NCBI RefSeq assembly: GCF_000972845.2
Contig: NC_040019.1
Coordinates: forward strand, 9,863,868 to 9,927,867
DNA from: Larimichthys crocea
Taxonomy: Eukaryota; Chordata; Actinopteri; Sciaenidae
DNA length: 64,000 nucleotides
Direction: 5' to 3'
Below the pieces are notes generated by a model. That model was not told the origin of the DNA, ran no database searches, and saw only the letters and a list, made by a program, of their open reading frames with translations. The position numbers and the translations under genes were made by a program. Positions 1-13,675 of this stretch are shown piece by piece (the first letter of the stretch is position 1; every line of letters starts with the position of its first letter).

Positions 1-324
1 TGAAAAGTTGGCATTTGGTATGTTTGGTTTAGCGAGAGCAAAAAGATCATTGCACAGACTGTTACTTTTGTTTAGTGAAAACAAGCACATATCTGTTAAG
101 TACAGTATTTCTGATATATTTTAAGAAAACGGGGATCCTATAGTTAAAAAACTTGACGTGATAGAGAAAAACTAAGATCAGTTTTGGATTCCGCACCCAA
201 AAATTAGTTAAAAACAGCTGTCCAACCTAACTCAACAAAAATTGTGTTCCCCAGTGAAATCTGAGGCTGAAGGGATTTACAAAGAGATAGAAGATGTGTC
301 CTCATGACATTAGGGAAGGCAAGG

Positions 325-480
325 TAAATTTATTTATTTAGCACATTTCATACCCAGAGGCAGCCCAGAGTGCTTTACAGAGTAGACGGGCAAAGGCATA
401 AAAAGAAAAGAAGATAAAATTATAAAAACAGAAAAGAACACATGGAGTGAGGACAGAGTATCAAACTAATTAATTTAGTC
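325..480. repeat. interspersed repeat fragment (TTTATTTAGCACATTTC type)
   Basis: The sequence reads TTTATTTAGCACATTTCATA, then a short spacer and GAGTGCTTTACAGAG, followed by an A-rich tail. I recognise this arrangement (low-complexity T/A start, then AAGTGCTTTAC) as a widespread teleost dispersed repeat. A diverged relative lies at 25905-26545. The family name is not known to me. Confidence 0.5.
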
Positions 481-535
481 ATTTAGTCATTTTACTGATG
501 CTTTTATCTAAAGCGACTTACAAAATAGTGAAAAA
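468..535 (+). repeat. fragment resembling the conserved core of fish V-type SINEs
   Basis: It contains TTTACTGATGCTTTTATCTA followed by AAGCGACTTACAA and then a poly(A) run (529-542). The words GCTTTTATCYAAAGCGACTTACA are extremely common in teleost genomes as part of a retroposon segment. The assignment to V-SINE is from memory. No tRNA-like head is visible next to it, so this is a fragment. Confidence 0.5.
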
Positions 536-2704
536 AAAAAAAGATTAAACAGGTGGCTCTTTAGTTTGGCTTTGAAAGTCTACATTGTCTTGAGTCTTTC
601 ACAATTTTTTCTGCATTTAAGCAGCACTGAAGCTAAAAGCAGCTTCTCTGGGTTTAGTCTCGGAACAGTCAGTAATCCAGAACCAGAATCAATCTTTGCA
701 GATCTCCCCACATTGCTGTGAGTTGCTCTTCAACCTTAATATATGCCTGTGCCATTTGCTGATTGCATATCACAACATAAATTATCTATCAGAGAAAACA
801 AAAATCCGGCATGTTACACTTTTTTGAGATGTTATGTTGAAATATTGTACAAAAAGAAAGATCTTCAAAGAGAGTTTTCTTCATTTATTTTATTCTTACG
901 GGTCTTTACATGCCCATAAACTGTAGTGGACATCTAAGATCTAAAGTAATTACCTAGACAAGACAAACTTGGACATTCATTATGGCACTCTACTTTTATC
1001 TTATTTTTTTTAGTTGGATAAAGACTAAATGAATGAGGAGTTGTGTAAAGTAGTTTCATACAGAATCATAATTAATTCATTTCGCCTGTGAATAAATATT
1101 TTTTGGATTTAAAACTGTTTATTTAATGGAATCTTGAGTCTTGTTTTGAGGTGTGAAATGTGTGAAACCAATGAAAATGTGTTAAAGCATTTGCAAGAGA
1201 AAGAGAAGACATCTGCTGTGCTAAGAAGGTTACATCAGAGATCAACTGGATCACAATTTTTAATTAAGCATGCAATCAAGAAAAAACTGGAATATGATGT
1301 CAGTCATATCTAATGCAGCAGTAAGGACCAAAACTACAAGGGCAGAGACTTTACCAGAATATATGCAGAGATTAATGTCATTCAGAACATTGATGAGAGC
1401 TGTCTCTGTACCATGGTGGTGCTTATATCCAGAATTTTTTGAAAAAGGCAGTGCATTAAGGCAGTATGCAGAGAGTTTGAAATGTTAAACAGTTTCTTCA
1501 AGAGTAGTGTTTGTGACATCAAAATGACTCATCTTTACCAGATTAGTTCTAGTTGATTGCTGAAGCGTGTTATTTAGAAAGGAAGCGCTGATAGTTTGCC
1601 TAATCTTTCGAAGTCATTACACGACTTTGTAGAATTGAATTCAGGAGGCACTTGTACTTATGGGTTGGTGCATTTATCCACAGTGGAAAACAGTGTGCAT
1701 GTTCTGAATTAATGATCTGAGACAGGAATGATTGTCTTGCATTTTTCAGCTCTACATGGTATTTGTGGAGCCTCTTTGTAGCGATCATAGTGAATTTGGA
1801 GTTTAGCTTTCAACAGTTTTGAAGTTTGGGGTGTTCTTCCACAGTTCCTTTTGCTTACCAGAAGTTACTTTGACTCTAACTGGTGCAATTTAAATCGATG
1901 CCAATTACAATTTGAGGATTAAAATCAATCCAGGAGATTAACTGGCGCTGACAGAGAGGAGGGACGTTGCAGGAGATGGATCCATGCCACGGTTTTCATT
2001 GATATATCATTTGAAATGTTTCAAACCTGGTGCAAATGCCCATTATGACAGTCATATCAAACAAAACACAAAAAATTATTTGATAAAGGCAGAATAAAGG
2101 ACCCTGGCATTGAAGATATTAGGACCTTTGGAGATAACCAGGTCTAGTAGCCTTTGTTGTGAGTAGGCTCTTGCGTGCTGTGAGATTAGGAAGGAAAAAG
2201 GAAAAAGGACAATTCTTAAGCATTCCTATCATTTGTGTTATCAACATGGATAATAATCACTAGTAATAATTACATAGTCAAAGACAGACAAATCAGTTCC
2301 CCCAGTCTGAAGCTGAATATTTCAGTGGACTCTAGTTTCAGTTTAATAGAACAGTTTCTAGAACTGCTAAAGTTACAGTAAAGTTGGGGACTCACAAGTA
2401 TCCAAGGGAAGTCCCAAAGGACACACCTCGACTGTTCTAGTAGTTGGATCATCGATGGTTTGTCATGTAACCCTTCCTAATTTAATTCCTTATTTAAAGC
2501 TCATAGAAGAAATTCTCAGAGCATGGTTAGAATCTGTAGGGTTCATCACTTAAGCTATAACCAAATAGACTGATGTTTGACTTCAGCTGTCCAGCCACAA
2601 AGAGTGGTTTTATATTATATTAAGTCAGAATATCCTGAACAAAGCAGCAATGCAATGTCTTGTCTGAAATCTTATGAGGACCTATGCAGCTCTATGAGAC
2701 CAAA

Positions 2705-2905
2705 TGCTTAGTAGAGCATGCCAGCATGCTAATAATGACAATGCAATCAAAAATGAAACATTGCACAGTTTAATTTTGAAAGGGCTTGTACTGGCTTACA
2801 CCTCACGTTGAGTGTGCTCCTAAAGTAACAGTGACAATGCTAACATGCTAATTTATATCAAGCATAAAGCTTACCATGTTCAGCATCTTAGCTTAGCATG
2901 TTTAA
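2705..2905. repeat. interspersed repeat with ATGCTAA / GCTAACATGC words
   Basis: The words GCCAGCATGCTAATAATGAC, TGACAATGCTAACATGCTAA, AAGCTTACCATGTTCAGCAT and TTAGCTTAGCATG occur in the order seen in a very common teleost dispersed repeat. The copy is diverged, with an unrelated middle part. The class of element is unknown to me. Confidence 0.5.
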
Positions 2906-5900
2906 TCCTCTGGAGACCATGAATACCTACATTTTATAGTTGAGATATTTTTTTCTGCTTGTAATCAGTGGTGGTCTGACATTGTCAACAAAATGTGAAA
3001 TTGCACACTGTGTCTGAAAACTAATCTGGTTATCCTCAAAGTGTAATTTGCTCCCTCAATTTATGTACTTGCATATGAATGCGATTCTAAGGATGGGTTG
3101 AATAAATTGTCTATGTCTATCAAATATACTGTTTAGTCTTGATGCTCATTAAACCCAAATTTACTGTGTCCGTGTAAGCATTGTGTAAGTCTGGCAAGAC
3201 CAGTGCAAAAAACAGAATGTTTGCTTCCTTGTCAAGATATATATTTTTTACCTTCATCACATATCTTTGTACACGTGGCACTGTACAATTATATAACAGG
3301 GAGGAGTATGAGGCTCATGGATCTTCCATAGAAAAAAGGGTGCCGGACAGAGAGCACATAAAGAGCTTACATAAAGAAAAAAACAAATAAAAAAAACATT
3401 CAGTGCTGTTTACATCCTTTATCTTCTTGTGTCTATAACATTCATAAGTTATATTTTCTTCTAACATTGACTCATATACGTTGTCTTCCTTTATACCTTT
3501 ATTCAGCCAATAGTGCAATAATTCTAACCACATTCTGCAAGAAATAAAATGAGTTCTGGATTCAGATCTCTGCTCTCGCACAGCTGCCATCCAGACAAAC
3601 AAATGGAACCGTAGTCAAAGCAAAGCCTAATGCACCACGGAGAGGACATTAGAAACACATATCCTGTTTTATTAATGTGGTCAATACAGTCCATTAGGCC
3701 AGAGATTTAAAAGCCACAGAGCTTTTCTACCTCCGTTAATATTTTCCTCTGACAAATGGTAATCTTGTTTTTTTTGTCCAAGTGAGCCAACTTGCTTTCC
3801 ATATTCCCTAAGCAGCACTAACATGAAATTGTTATGTTGTCTGTATATGAAATTTGTATAGCATTTGTATGTTTAAACTTGGGTCACTTTCGTTTATCCT
3901 CAATAAAGCATAATATGGAAGTTAATATTCGAGTAAAGTAAATGCTGCTTCTGTAGTAGAATTTATATTAAAATAAAGTGATGTTCACAGAAAAGCAGAA
4001 AATTAAATTTGAATTATTCTGCAGCTCAACTGGAATAAGAAATGCAAGCGTAAGGTGATGTTGGCAAAGACAATGTCAAGACATCCGTGATCAGTGACCC
4101 CAATGTCTGTACATAACTCAAAGTGATACCATATGACAAGAGCAAAGGCTGAGTAAAAGAAAGAAAGGATTACGCTACATTTAAGAACTCTGTAGCCAAG
4201 AAATCCTGAGGGCATATAGACATAATTGGAAACATCAAAGAATTTACAGTGGATTTGGGTAGCCCATATATTATAAAGCAGGTGTCGCAGTAAAATGGCA
4301 TGAGTTGGCAATGGAAGGCTGATATTGCAAATTATCAAATAAATGATGCAGTAATATTCAAATAATAGATGTTTAATATTCAACTCATGAATAGTATTTA
4401 GGGTGATATATACTACAATAGAGTTATCAAACACAGTAGAAAGTTGAGGAATAAAAACTATGTTTCAAATAAAGGCCTAGTTCTCTCAGGTGAGAATATT
4501 TAAGAATCTATGGTACATTGGAGCCAAATTTAAGAGTAGTTAATCTGTCTTAAGTGCTAAGAATTTAAGTGCATTATCCCTCTTCATTTGTAATGTTATA
4601 GAGTGTAAATGATACTCCCTCCCAGACTTCTTCAGTTCTCAAATGACAGCCACCATAGTCAGCCTGAATTCATGCAGTGTACACGTATTGTTATAAAAAA
4701 CTATTCATTGCATATTACGACTTTATTAAGAACTCACCTTTCAGTAAAATGTGATAAAAAATGTGCAAAAGTACCAAAAATGCCTGACAATTCTTGGGGA
4801 CTTTCTACAGAGGTAGAGCAAAGGACCTAAAAGCTGTCACAGGAGGTTGAGTTGTACTTTTGTCAAAATGTTAAATAAGCTATGACTATATCTACTATGT
4901 ACCTTTGACTTGTTTTTTGTGAAAAGCAATAGTTTTCTCATTTTTTTTATCTGCTAGGAGATTACAGACGCGTTACCCAGTATTTTCTGGGACCATTAGA
5001 GCATATCTGTGTCTGTACACAATAAAGCCAAGGTTGTCGAGTTATTTCCCTCTGTAGTCCCATTCATAGCTTGTGTCAGACCACTCCCTATGACAGTAAT
5101 GGTTCTTTAAAAGCTTGGCTGAGGTGTATTCCCTTTGCTGTTTGACAAGGTTGAACAGCAATGGTCAGAGCCCACCTTGTCCCACACCTGCCCTCTCACA
5201 AGAGCATTATTTCAGGTGTGTGGATATGGAGTCTGTCCTAATTCACAAAGACATTATGCTGCACAAAAGAGATTCATGGGTGGAGTGTCATGCCCTCATT
5301 CTAGGGATCTGTAGTGATCATTTGAGAATGTCCCTCTTTTTTCTTCTCTATTGTATCCTGATTCCCAGGGCAGAGGGGGGCAAGGCAGATAGCATGGGTA
5401 GATAAAACACAAAAACCCCTTTTATTCACCAGCAGTTTTAGAACAGGGAAATTAATTCAGTATTATTATCTAACTCTTTCAAGAGCCAGAGGGCTGAAAC
5501 ATGAATGTCATCTACGGAGATTTTCCAAAATCATGTTCTAATGCAGGTTCTGTATGTCATTCAATTTCCATATAAAATATGAAATTAGGCCTTCATTGAA
5601 ATGTTACAAACTTTAGGAGTTCATAACTGCTGAAGTAATAAATTCATTTGATGTATCAGCTGCAATGATTCATTTGTTTTGTGACAGAAATAGGAACTGA
5701 AATAGTTCAGTATTTTATGAAGAACAGTGTACTATTCAGAAAAAATAAATAAATATGGGTTGCAGAGTTTCAGAGTGTTTTGCATGCCTTCCTCAGCCCG
5801 GATTCAGGGATGGGTAAGCTCTGACCCCAAACAGTTTCCCACAAGGTTAGCTTGCCCTCCCTACCATGTTCATCTAGTAGTCCCATACATCAGCGGTGAC

Positions 5901-6095
5901 ACTGGGAAAATTAATGTCACTGAGATCCCAGCCCAGCAATGCCACTGAAGGCATCTTGCTCAGTGCCCAGACATATGAGAGATCAGCTAAGTTCACCCTC
6001 AACAAAGCATTATATGTTAGAGCTAATAATAAACGGAAAGTAAATATCACCTTTCATCTCTGCTTTTGTCTCAGTACAATTCATCTCAAATACTA

Positions 6096-6137
6096 TATAC
6101 TGTATATAGTATTAGTAGTATAGTATATACTATATAC
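6096..6137. repeat. AT-rich palindromic stretch
   Basis: Alternating TACTATATACTGTATATAGTA-like words read almost the same on both strands and could form a short hairpin. It is probably low-complexity DNA. Confidence 0.5.
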
Positions 6138-7229
6138 TTATTGCAAAAGATATTGGATTTGCTTGGTTATATCTTAGGAATGAATTGTGTTTTTTTATAT
6201 GAAGAACATTCAGTTGGGGGTTAGAATAACTGGAGTGAAAAGATGAGCAGTTCTCAGTGAGAACCCCGTTATTTTAATTATGCTATCATTAATAACACAT
6301 TATAGATCAGTCTCAGGGAGAAACAATTCATCATGTCAGTTGGAGGGTCACAAACATGATGGAGTGATTAAAAGCTAATGTTTAGTTAATGATCATTGCA
6401 ATACTTTGAGTTTAACAGAATCCAAGCGCTCCTTATGAAGAAGACTGAAATGTTTAAAACATGAGATCACAGCTTTGTCCTTGCATTGATTAATATGTGG
6501 TGTGTTGTTGGGTAGTGTCCATTCGAGCAGATTCATGACAGTGAATAAATATTATAATAAAATTATTCTTTGTAATTAGTGTGCCTTTCATCATCTTCTA
6601 ATAGCCACTACAGGTGACTGATTACCCTGTAATTCTTGAACTTGGCAAATGCCTGTAATTACTGTATATTTAACTTGTAATTGTTCTAACAATATCAAAT
6701 GATGTTAAATACGGATAATTAACATTCAGTAAAAATAAAAAAATAAATGTAAATATTGGCATGGTTAAAACAGATGTGTGAAAAACAGATATTACATTAT
6801 AGAAAAAAATATCACATTTTGAAAATGAAAAGTATGTCAAGTTGAAATTTACAAATAATACAACAACCATGTGATGGTAGTGTTTACAACCAAACTCGCC
6901 GGCATAGAGAGTCATTTATATTCAAAGCAATCTTAAAAGTCACCTAATAATTCAATAGTGCCAAATCATAATAGGAGCTACATCGACCATTGTAGGCTGG
7001 ATAACTACAGCAGCTAAGACGATTTAGCATGGAGCCGCACTCCCAAGTCGTACCTCTCATTCAATACAGCAAATAAACTGCATTTATTACATGTACCATT
7101 ATCACTAATGGATGCAGAGAAATAACTAAACATTAGTTGCACTAAGCAAAGAGGGAACCATTATTAGCTGCTAAGCTAAAACACTGTAGCTAGCAAAACC
7201 GAATCTCATAAAAAACTGTGGAATTATGA

Positions 7230-7881
7230 TGTTACGACCCGGCTCGTTTGGTGAGCCGTAACATAGAAAGGGATAAGCAATAAAAAGAAAAATGACACTT
7301 GTTTCAGGTTCATCCGTTTATTTTCTTACTTTAACAAAAGGTGGTGAGGGAAAATGGAACAGAAAGGGCACACAAGTGCTGTTTAAAGAACAAATAAAGA
7401 GAACTCTAACAGAGCCTATTCCATACTAAGTCACTGAACAAAACCAGAAACAAAAACCTCACTATTTAATCTACTTTTATCAATAACCAAAAAACATTGA
7501 AAACAGCACCCCTAAATCTAATGAATCTAACAAAAAATCTCTTCTTGAGTAATCAGTACCTAAATCAAAACTAAATCCTGCCCAATCCCAGAAATTCCAA
7601 CGCCAACCTTCTCAAAACACAAAATACAAGGCGAGCTTCTGAATAACACCAAACACAAAGCCGCCACGATGCTCAGGCGGCTGCAGTCTAAATGCCCGGG
7701 CCAGGACAATTGGATGCAGCGGATTGGCCGGCTGGGAGAAGATGCAGAGGACGTCGCACCAATCCCAATCCTCTCGGTTTCCAGGAACCAATCAGTTAAC
7801 AGCCACCGCACACCTGCATTTACCTACTGGGATAGACACACACAAGAGACCTCATGGGGTGAAACGGCGGCGGCCGTAACA
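7230..7881 (-). mobile_element. probable solo LTR (652 bp) with 4-bp target duplication
   Basis: The block begins TGTTACGACC and ends GGCCGTAACA, so it has TG...CA ends with nearly perfect inverted termini. It is flanked on both sides by ATGA (7226-7229 and 7882-7885), as expected for a 4-bp target-site duplication. Read on the minus strand, it has a GC-rich first half and an AATAAA signal (near 7320) about 90 bases before its end, which fits U3-R-U5 order. No gag or pol sequence lies beside it, so it is read as a solo LTR. A related copy lies at 18762-19310, and the two share the end pattern ATCCNNNNNATGTTAYGGYYTCA on the minus strand, allowing for gaps. The alternative is a non-autonomous DNA transposon. 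Confidence 0.6.
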
Positions 7882-8590
7882 ATGAAGAGACGCGCAAAGA
7901 AGATGAGGTCTATAGGTGTTTGAACAGAACGAGTCTCAGTTTAAATGTAGCGGGTAATTAGCAGATGCAATGAAAAATTACTGAGTGGAGTGGAGCAGCA
8001 CAAGTATGAGTATGACTATGACTATGAGTTATTACAGAAGCACGGGCAAACAGAAATGAGTACAACAACTACAAATGTTATAGACAAACTATTTGAATAT
8101 TGATCTTCGGATATTGTGTTTTTTTCCTGGGTAACCACTGTACCAATTAACATATGAGGCTTTAATACATTATGACTCTATCCCTCACTATATACCTCAG
8201 CAAATAAGTGTAGTATAAAAGTCCATGCAGTATCATAATGAAGTAAACATTATTATAAATACATCAATAGGTACGTATCTTTACTTAACACATACAATGA
8301 TAACTTATGACACTGTATGGGCTGTTATAGCATACTATAAGTCGAATAAAGAGTGCCCCCATGAAGTGCTCTGCATACTTTATTGCATCCCCTACAGTAT
8401 AAGTTATTACCTTTTCATCAATAATTCTATGGCAAATGCATTTGCAAGATAAAAAGTATACAGCAGAGTTTTGGTTTACTACCAAGTGGATATCCCAACT
8501 GAAAGTAACCCTTTAAAAAAAATGTACAATGATTGCCACGACTAGCGTCTTACACAGACAGACAATAGGTGTTACGTGAGAAAGGATGAA

Positions 8591-8630
8591 AGATAGAGAG
8601 AGAAAGAGAGAGAGAGAGGAGGAGGAGGAG
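8591..8630. repeat. GA / GGA microsatellite
   Basis: An imperfect (GA)n runs into (GGA)n. Confidence 0.9.
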
Positions 8631-11600
8631 CCGGCAACATTCCAGCCAGCAGTAACCTTGATGACACCCTTCATTACTATGTGCAGGCTGACATCCTGAC
8701 AGAGGCATGCGGCACCAGATGGAGGGGAGGGACACAGCACCATTCCCACCCTCCGCTCGTCCTTTGTAGAGGAGCGGCAAGAAGGAAGTCGTGGGTAGTG
8801 AAGAAAAGGAAAGGGATAGCAGTTGTGTTGGTGCACAGCTTGACTGACACTGCACTGGCTCAGCTCTGCAAGGCTGCCCTTGTCCTTGTGCTTTGACAGC
8901 AGGTGGCCTAAACTCTGGCCCGACCTTGCCATATCAAAAACCTCAGCTTACTACTCTGCATGACTCAGGAGGACCCTCACACCAACCCCCGTACAATTTA
9001 AGAACATCCCCCATAGAGACATCAACGCCAGCATGCTTCATCACAGATTTAAAATCACAGCGGGGTGAAACAAGTTCCCTGACTTAAAGATGGTGCGCAG
9101 AAAATTCTGACAGTGTTAAAATATTCTTAATTAAAGGCTCATTTTATATTGATGGTCACAGTTGAGCATGAAAATCCTCTTCTGTGAATTAAGTGGATAT
9201 TCTTGCTTAACTCATTTAATCCAGACTTCCACCATTGAAACCAAAGTGCTAATGAATAACACTAAGCCTGAAAACTGTATTTTCGATAAAGTATGGTTTT
9301 GAAAAAGACAAAACCAATGGTGAGCAGAAACCACAGGTTTGATGAGAGTCTCCTTAAGCCAACGATGTTGGTTTGAATGCTACAGTATGGCACAGAAAGC
9401 AATCTAACAGTCCCAGTGCTATGGGAAATACAGTCATGGTGGACTGATCAAAGGTGGCATTGCCAGCAAGTCCCCTTTAAGGACATTGGCAGTTAGCACA
9501 GGGCTGCCCAGCCTCTTTGTCTTTCTGGCAGCCCTTTGATGAGAGCCCCCTGGGTGATTCACTCTTACTTACAGAAGTGCACACGGCTGTTAAGAATTGG
9601 ATCAAAACAGATTGAGAGGGGGTTGAATGCACAGAGAGGAAGAGTAGAGCAAATGATTAAAAATGGGAGATAGATGGGAAGGATAGAGAAACAGTGTGTA
9701 AAAAAAGTAAGAGATGGAGCATGGGGAAGACAGAGGGTGACTTTAAGAGGGAGGATTAAAACGTTGAAATATTCAGTCCTATTCATCACTTCGTTGTTGT
9801 CACATTGAAAGACAAAAAGGTCACTGTATTTAATGGCCTTCCTGTCCTGGGGTGGGCAACATGGGTTGCGCAATCAACTCATCAATTTGAACAGTGAATC
9901 AGTCACGCTCATCTTTCCATCTTTACAAAGCTGATGTAAATTTAGATGAATCCCTGCCCTACTTAACTCATCAGCCTTGACAGTTTCGCATGGACTTCTC
10001 CAGTCTCCATTGGTGTGTATTGCCTGAGTTGTGGGGTGAATCCAGAGGGCTTTCTGTTGTATTCGTAAAAAATGGAGATCCATGTAAATGTTGATGTGTG
10101 AACAAAGTAGACACATTTCATAATATGTCACGAATATTTAACTGTCTGGTCAGGCCATTTTGACAGCTTTCTGTTCGATTTCCCCCAATATTATATTTAA
10201 CAGACTGGCGCTTTCTGTCAGCATACAAAACCATTAATGCCTCGATTGTCAATTTTAAACATGTCACTGGTAATTCATGGTATAAACATAAATGGTGACA
10301 GATATCAGTGAAGTTTGTACCTGTTCCCCACTTCACACACACACAGTCTCCTTCATCAGTGATTACAACCACTATTTCATCTTTTTCACTTGGCTGCACT
10401 TCCAACCTTGTCTCTTTCATTTTGTTTAGTCTTACTCATTTGACAGGGACCCTTCCTCCAAATAGTATTGAGGTCCTGCAGAGCCCTAAGTTTTTTACAC
10501 ATTGTTCAGTAATGATACGTTTTTAAAAAAGACATTAGATGTCATTCTGACAAAAGTTCCAGGGGCTGTAAGAGACACAAGAAATTCAGTGTGCATGCTC
10601 TTTGAAACTTGTCTAAGCAGCTACTATTGGTACATCTATTTATTAAGCATGACCAAAGTCTTACTATACTCTTGCCAGTTGTGTGCAATTGGCAAACCTT
10701 CACCATGATGCAACGTATTGATGTGGATGAACACTGACGGAATATCCAAATGATTAGCAGGAAATCTTCTGTAGATTTTATGCTCTGAATATGACATTTG
10801 AACAGAGAAGAAACATTAATAGTGGAACTACTTTTCTCTGAAAGCAGATTTTGATGATGCTAAATATTTAAGTTCATCAGATAACAACATAAGGTTGCTC
10901 AGCAATCAGCTTTCGAGTCTTTTAGCATATGTACATTTCTACTTTGTCTATTTTAAAGCTGCACTGATTGATTGATTTATTTCATTTTTTGCCTAACATG
11001 GGCCAGAGAAGCCTCAATATACGCTGTCAGACATTTACACACCACCTATGATTGGTTTATAGATTTCCTGTTTAACAATGCAGCAAATGTCACTGACAAC
11101 GGCCTCCCACAGGGGTTTAACAAAGCTGCTTAGACTCAACCGTACAGTATAGTTGCTGGGATAAAACCAAAACGAATGACCTAGAAGAGGCTAAAAACCT
11201 CTGGAGCTGCAGGGTTGGGTGGGTAATTCTCTGTAATTCCCACATTATGAGGGCCCCTTTTACATTATTCAGGCATACACAGAACATAAGTGTTATTAGA
11301 TGAACATAAAAATGCAGCAGAGCTTTTCTCTTTTGTCTCTGTTCGTCAGCAGTGTAATATTTCATCCTATCATTGATTGGCAGCAGCATTGGGTCCTGGC
11401 TGTTACTGCAGCGGCAAGAGGCACATATTAGACCTGCTAAATTTTGGTGGCAGATGGCAAAACTGTGTGCTCTCCCATGGGGTGACAGCCAGCTGGCCTC
11501 TCTTTGCAACTGTGACTAGGGTGAGCCGTAAAGTTGCCACTTTATGTATATTGAAATATGAAACATTTTTTAACTTCCTATTGTGTAAGTATTGTACATT

Positions 11601-13648
11601 TAGGCATGCATCGGAAGTGATTCAATATGCTTTTATTTGTCATGGATTATTATTTTTTTAATGTGGACCATAGTTCAGTTGTGAGGAGGCTCAAGGGTGC
11701 CTGCGGGGGGCTTAGTATTGAAGAAAATGTATTATTGATACTGCTAAATCTGCTTGGACAAAGGGGTGTTGCATTTCAAAAATCATCATGCTTTACACCA
11801 TTTACATAATCTCAAAATGGCAGTCTGTAATGCACTCATTTGTTAGAAGGCGCGCCTTCCGGCCCAAGAGGACCTTGCCTTATTTGTGATGATTGAGGAG
11901 GGTCATGTGGTAATTTCAGTTTTCTATATAACGCAAATAAAAACCACGAAGAGTCCATAAATAATGCAAACAACCTAAAGACAAAACACCAAAACAAATG
12001 CACATGGCTGAGGTTGCTAGGCGACAGGCTCATTAACTATGGTGTACAGCGTGAAGGTAATAGAGTAATCCCAAAGCCATTTACTGCAGCTGGAGAGCTT
12101 TAATAGCCACAACAGTCTGGAGGAGCTGATGACATTATTGCAGTCCTGAAATGTGGATAAACCTAAACACAACACCATGGCGTAACGAGTCCTGTATTTT
12201 ATAACTTGTGTTTTTTTTTATTTTAGGCAGAGACAGGACGTAAGAAATTAGTGATGCCACAAAGCATCAGGTCCAACTAATGCTACAGTTATAACAGTAC
12301 AACACTAGGCGTAGTCTAATTAACACTATTACAATTCACATTCACTTTGCAAGAATACAACTTTATTTTGTTTTTTGCCGCAAACAAGTCTTACATGTTT
12401 GAATTGAAAGCTGGTTTATGTGCACTGTACACTGCATGTTGTACATGTTGTCTTTGCGTGTGATTTGAAATCGTGCTATGATCTTTTAGGGTGAAAAAAA
12501 AAAAGTCAAATAGTGCTTCATGAGTAGTATTCCTTTCACAAAATTTAGCAAAGCATCATTCTTGCAATTTTAACGAGTACCTAGTACCCAGGAAAGAACA
12601 ATATTCCATACCCAGAAACTTTCGAACCTGCTAGTCAAACTTGTTTTTACTTTATTGTTCATTCTTATGTTGAGCTCAAGTTAACCATATTTTCTCAATA
12701 TACCAAAGCAGTTAGTCGTACCAGTTGCTACTTAAAGAGGGAACTTAACATTTCTCAAATTAATGACAGAAATATGCTGATTAAAATGTTAATTCTGTAA
12801 CAATGGCCTGCATTGCTATGTCAAACTCATCCATGGTGCATCTGAGATTAAGCAATTTGGAATGAATCAAAACAGAGAAATCACACCATCAAAGTAAAGA
12901 AACAGCAAAGAAGAACACTTGTTAATGACTTGTTGCAATGCTAAAAACATGCTATGAACAAGTATACAGTTCCACAGTCTTATGGGATTTAATGTAATTA
13001 AAATCCTAGTTTTAATAAAATCTAAATTTGAACATGAAAAAGTCCTCAAAATATCTAATCACTAAACATTTGTATGCCTGCACTGTATATTCTTTGGATA
13101 CATCAGTTAGCAATAAAACTGCTGTCAAAATGACACTCTCTCAATAGAGTAGTGTGGTGTCAGCATAGACAAATTACTTGTCCTACAAATCATAATTTGT
13201 TTTGCTAAAGATTCCTCTCAGTAACATGCAAAACAAGGCCAAAGGTAATCTCATTGATTAGTGTCATGTGAACTCCGCACCTTTTAACAATGAGGTGAGC
13301 ATGTCGTCCCATTAAAATTAATTAATTACCTTTTGCCATTTGGGAACCATTTAAATTTGTAAAAATGTGCCTGGGCCAGGCAAGGTTAATTGGGCATTTA
13401 GCTCTCAGAGCTCCCCTCAACACCCAGGAGGAACTTGTCCCTAAAACAGAAGCAGGTCCTTAATAAAAGTAGCACAGTGACCCCTCCAACAGACAGTAAC
13501 TGGAGGCTTGTCTTTGACCCCACCCATCCTGATACTGATAAATGAATGCATACAGATGTGTCTACCTAATCTCACTACAATCCCTGGAAAGTCAGAGAGG
13601 GAGACTAGAAAGGAGTTCCTGGCTTGTGTTTTGAAACTGTGATCATGG

Positions 13649-13675
13649 TGTGTGTGTGTGTGCGTGTGTGTGTGT
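13649..13675. repeat. TG microsatellite
   Basis: This is (TG)n with one GC interruption. Confidence 0.9.

Larger units (their letters stand above)
1..7229. other. intergenic sequence far downstream of brinp1
   Basis: There is no supportable gene. Repeat fragments occur at 325-530 and 2705-2905. An AT palindrome sits at 6096-6137. A 143-codon open frame on the minus strand (4003-4434) is the longest in this part. It has no start context or domain that I can defend, and it is discussed under findings. Confidence 0.6.

Noticed and set aside
8513..8932. 139-codon minus-strand frame with a Ser/Leu repeat
   Set aside because: Its C-terminal part is the GA microsatellite read on the other strand, and competing frames are open on both strands. 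There is no domain.
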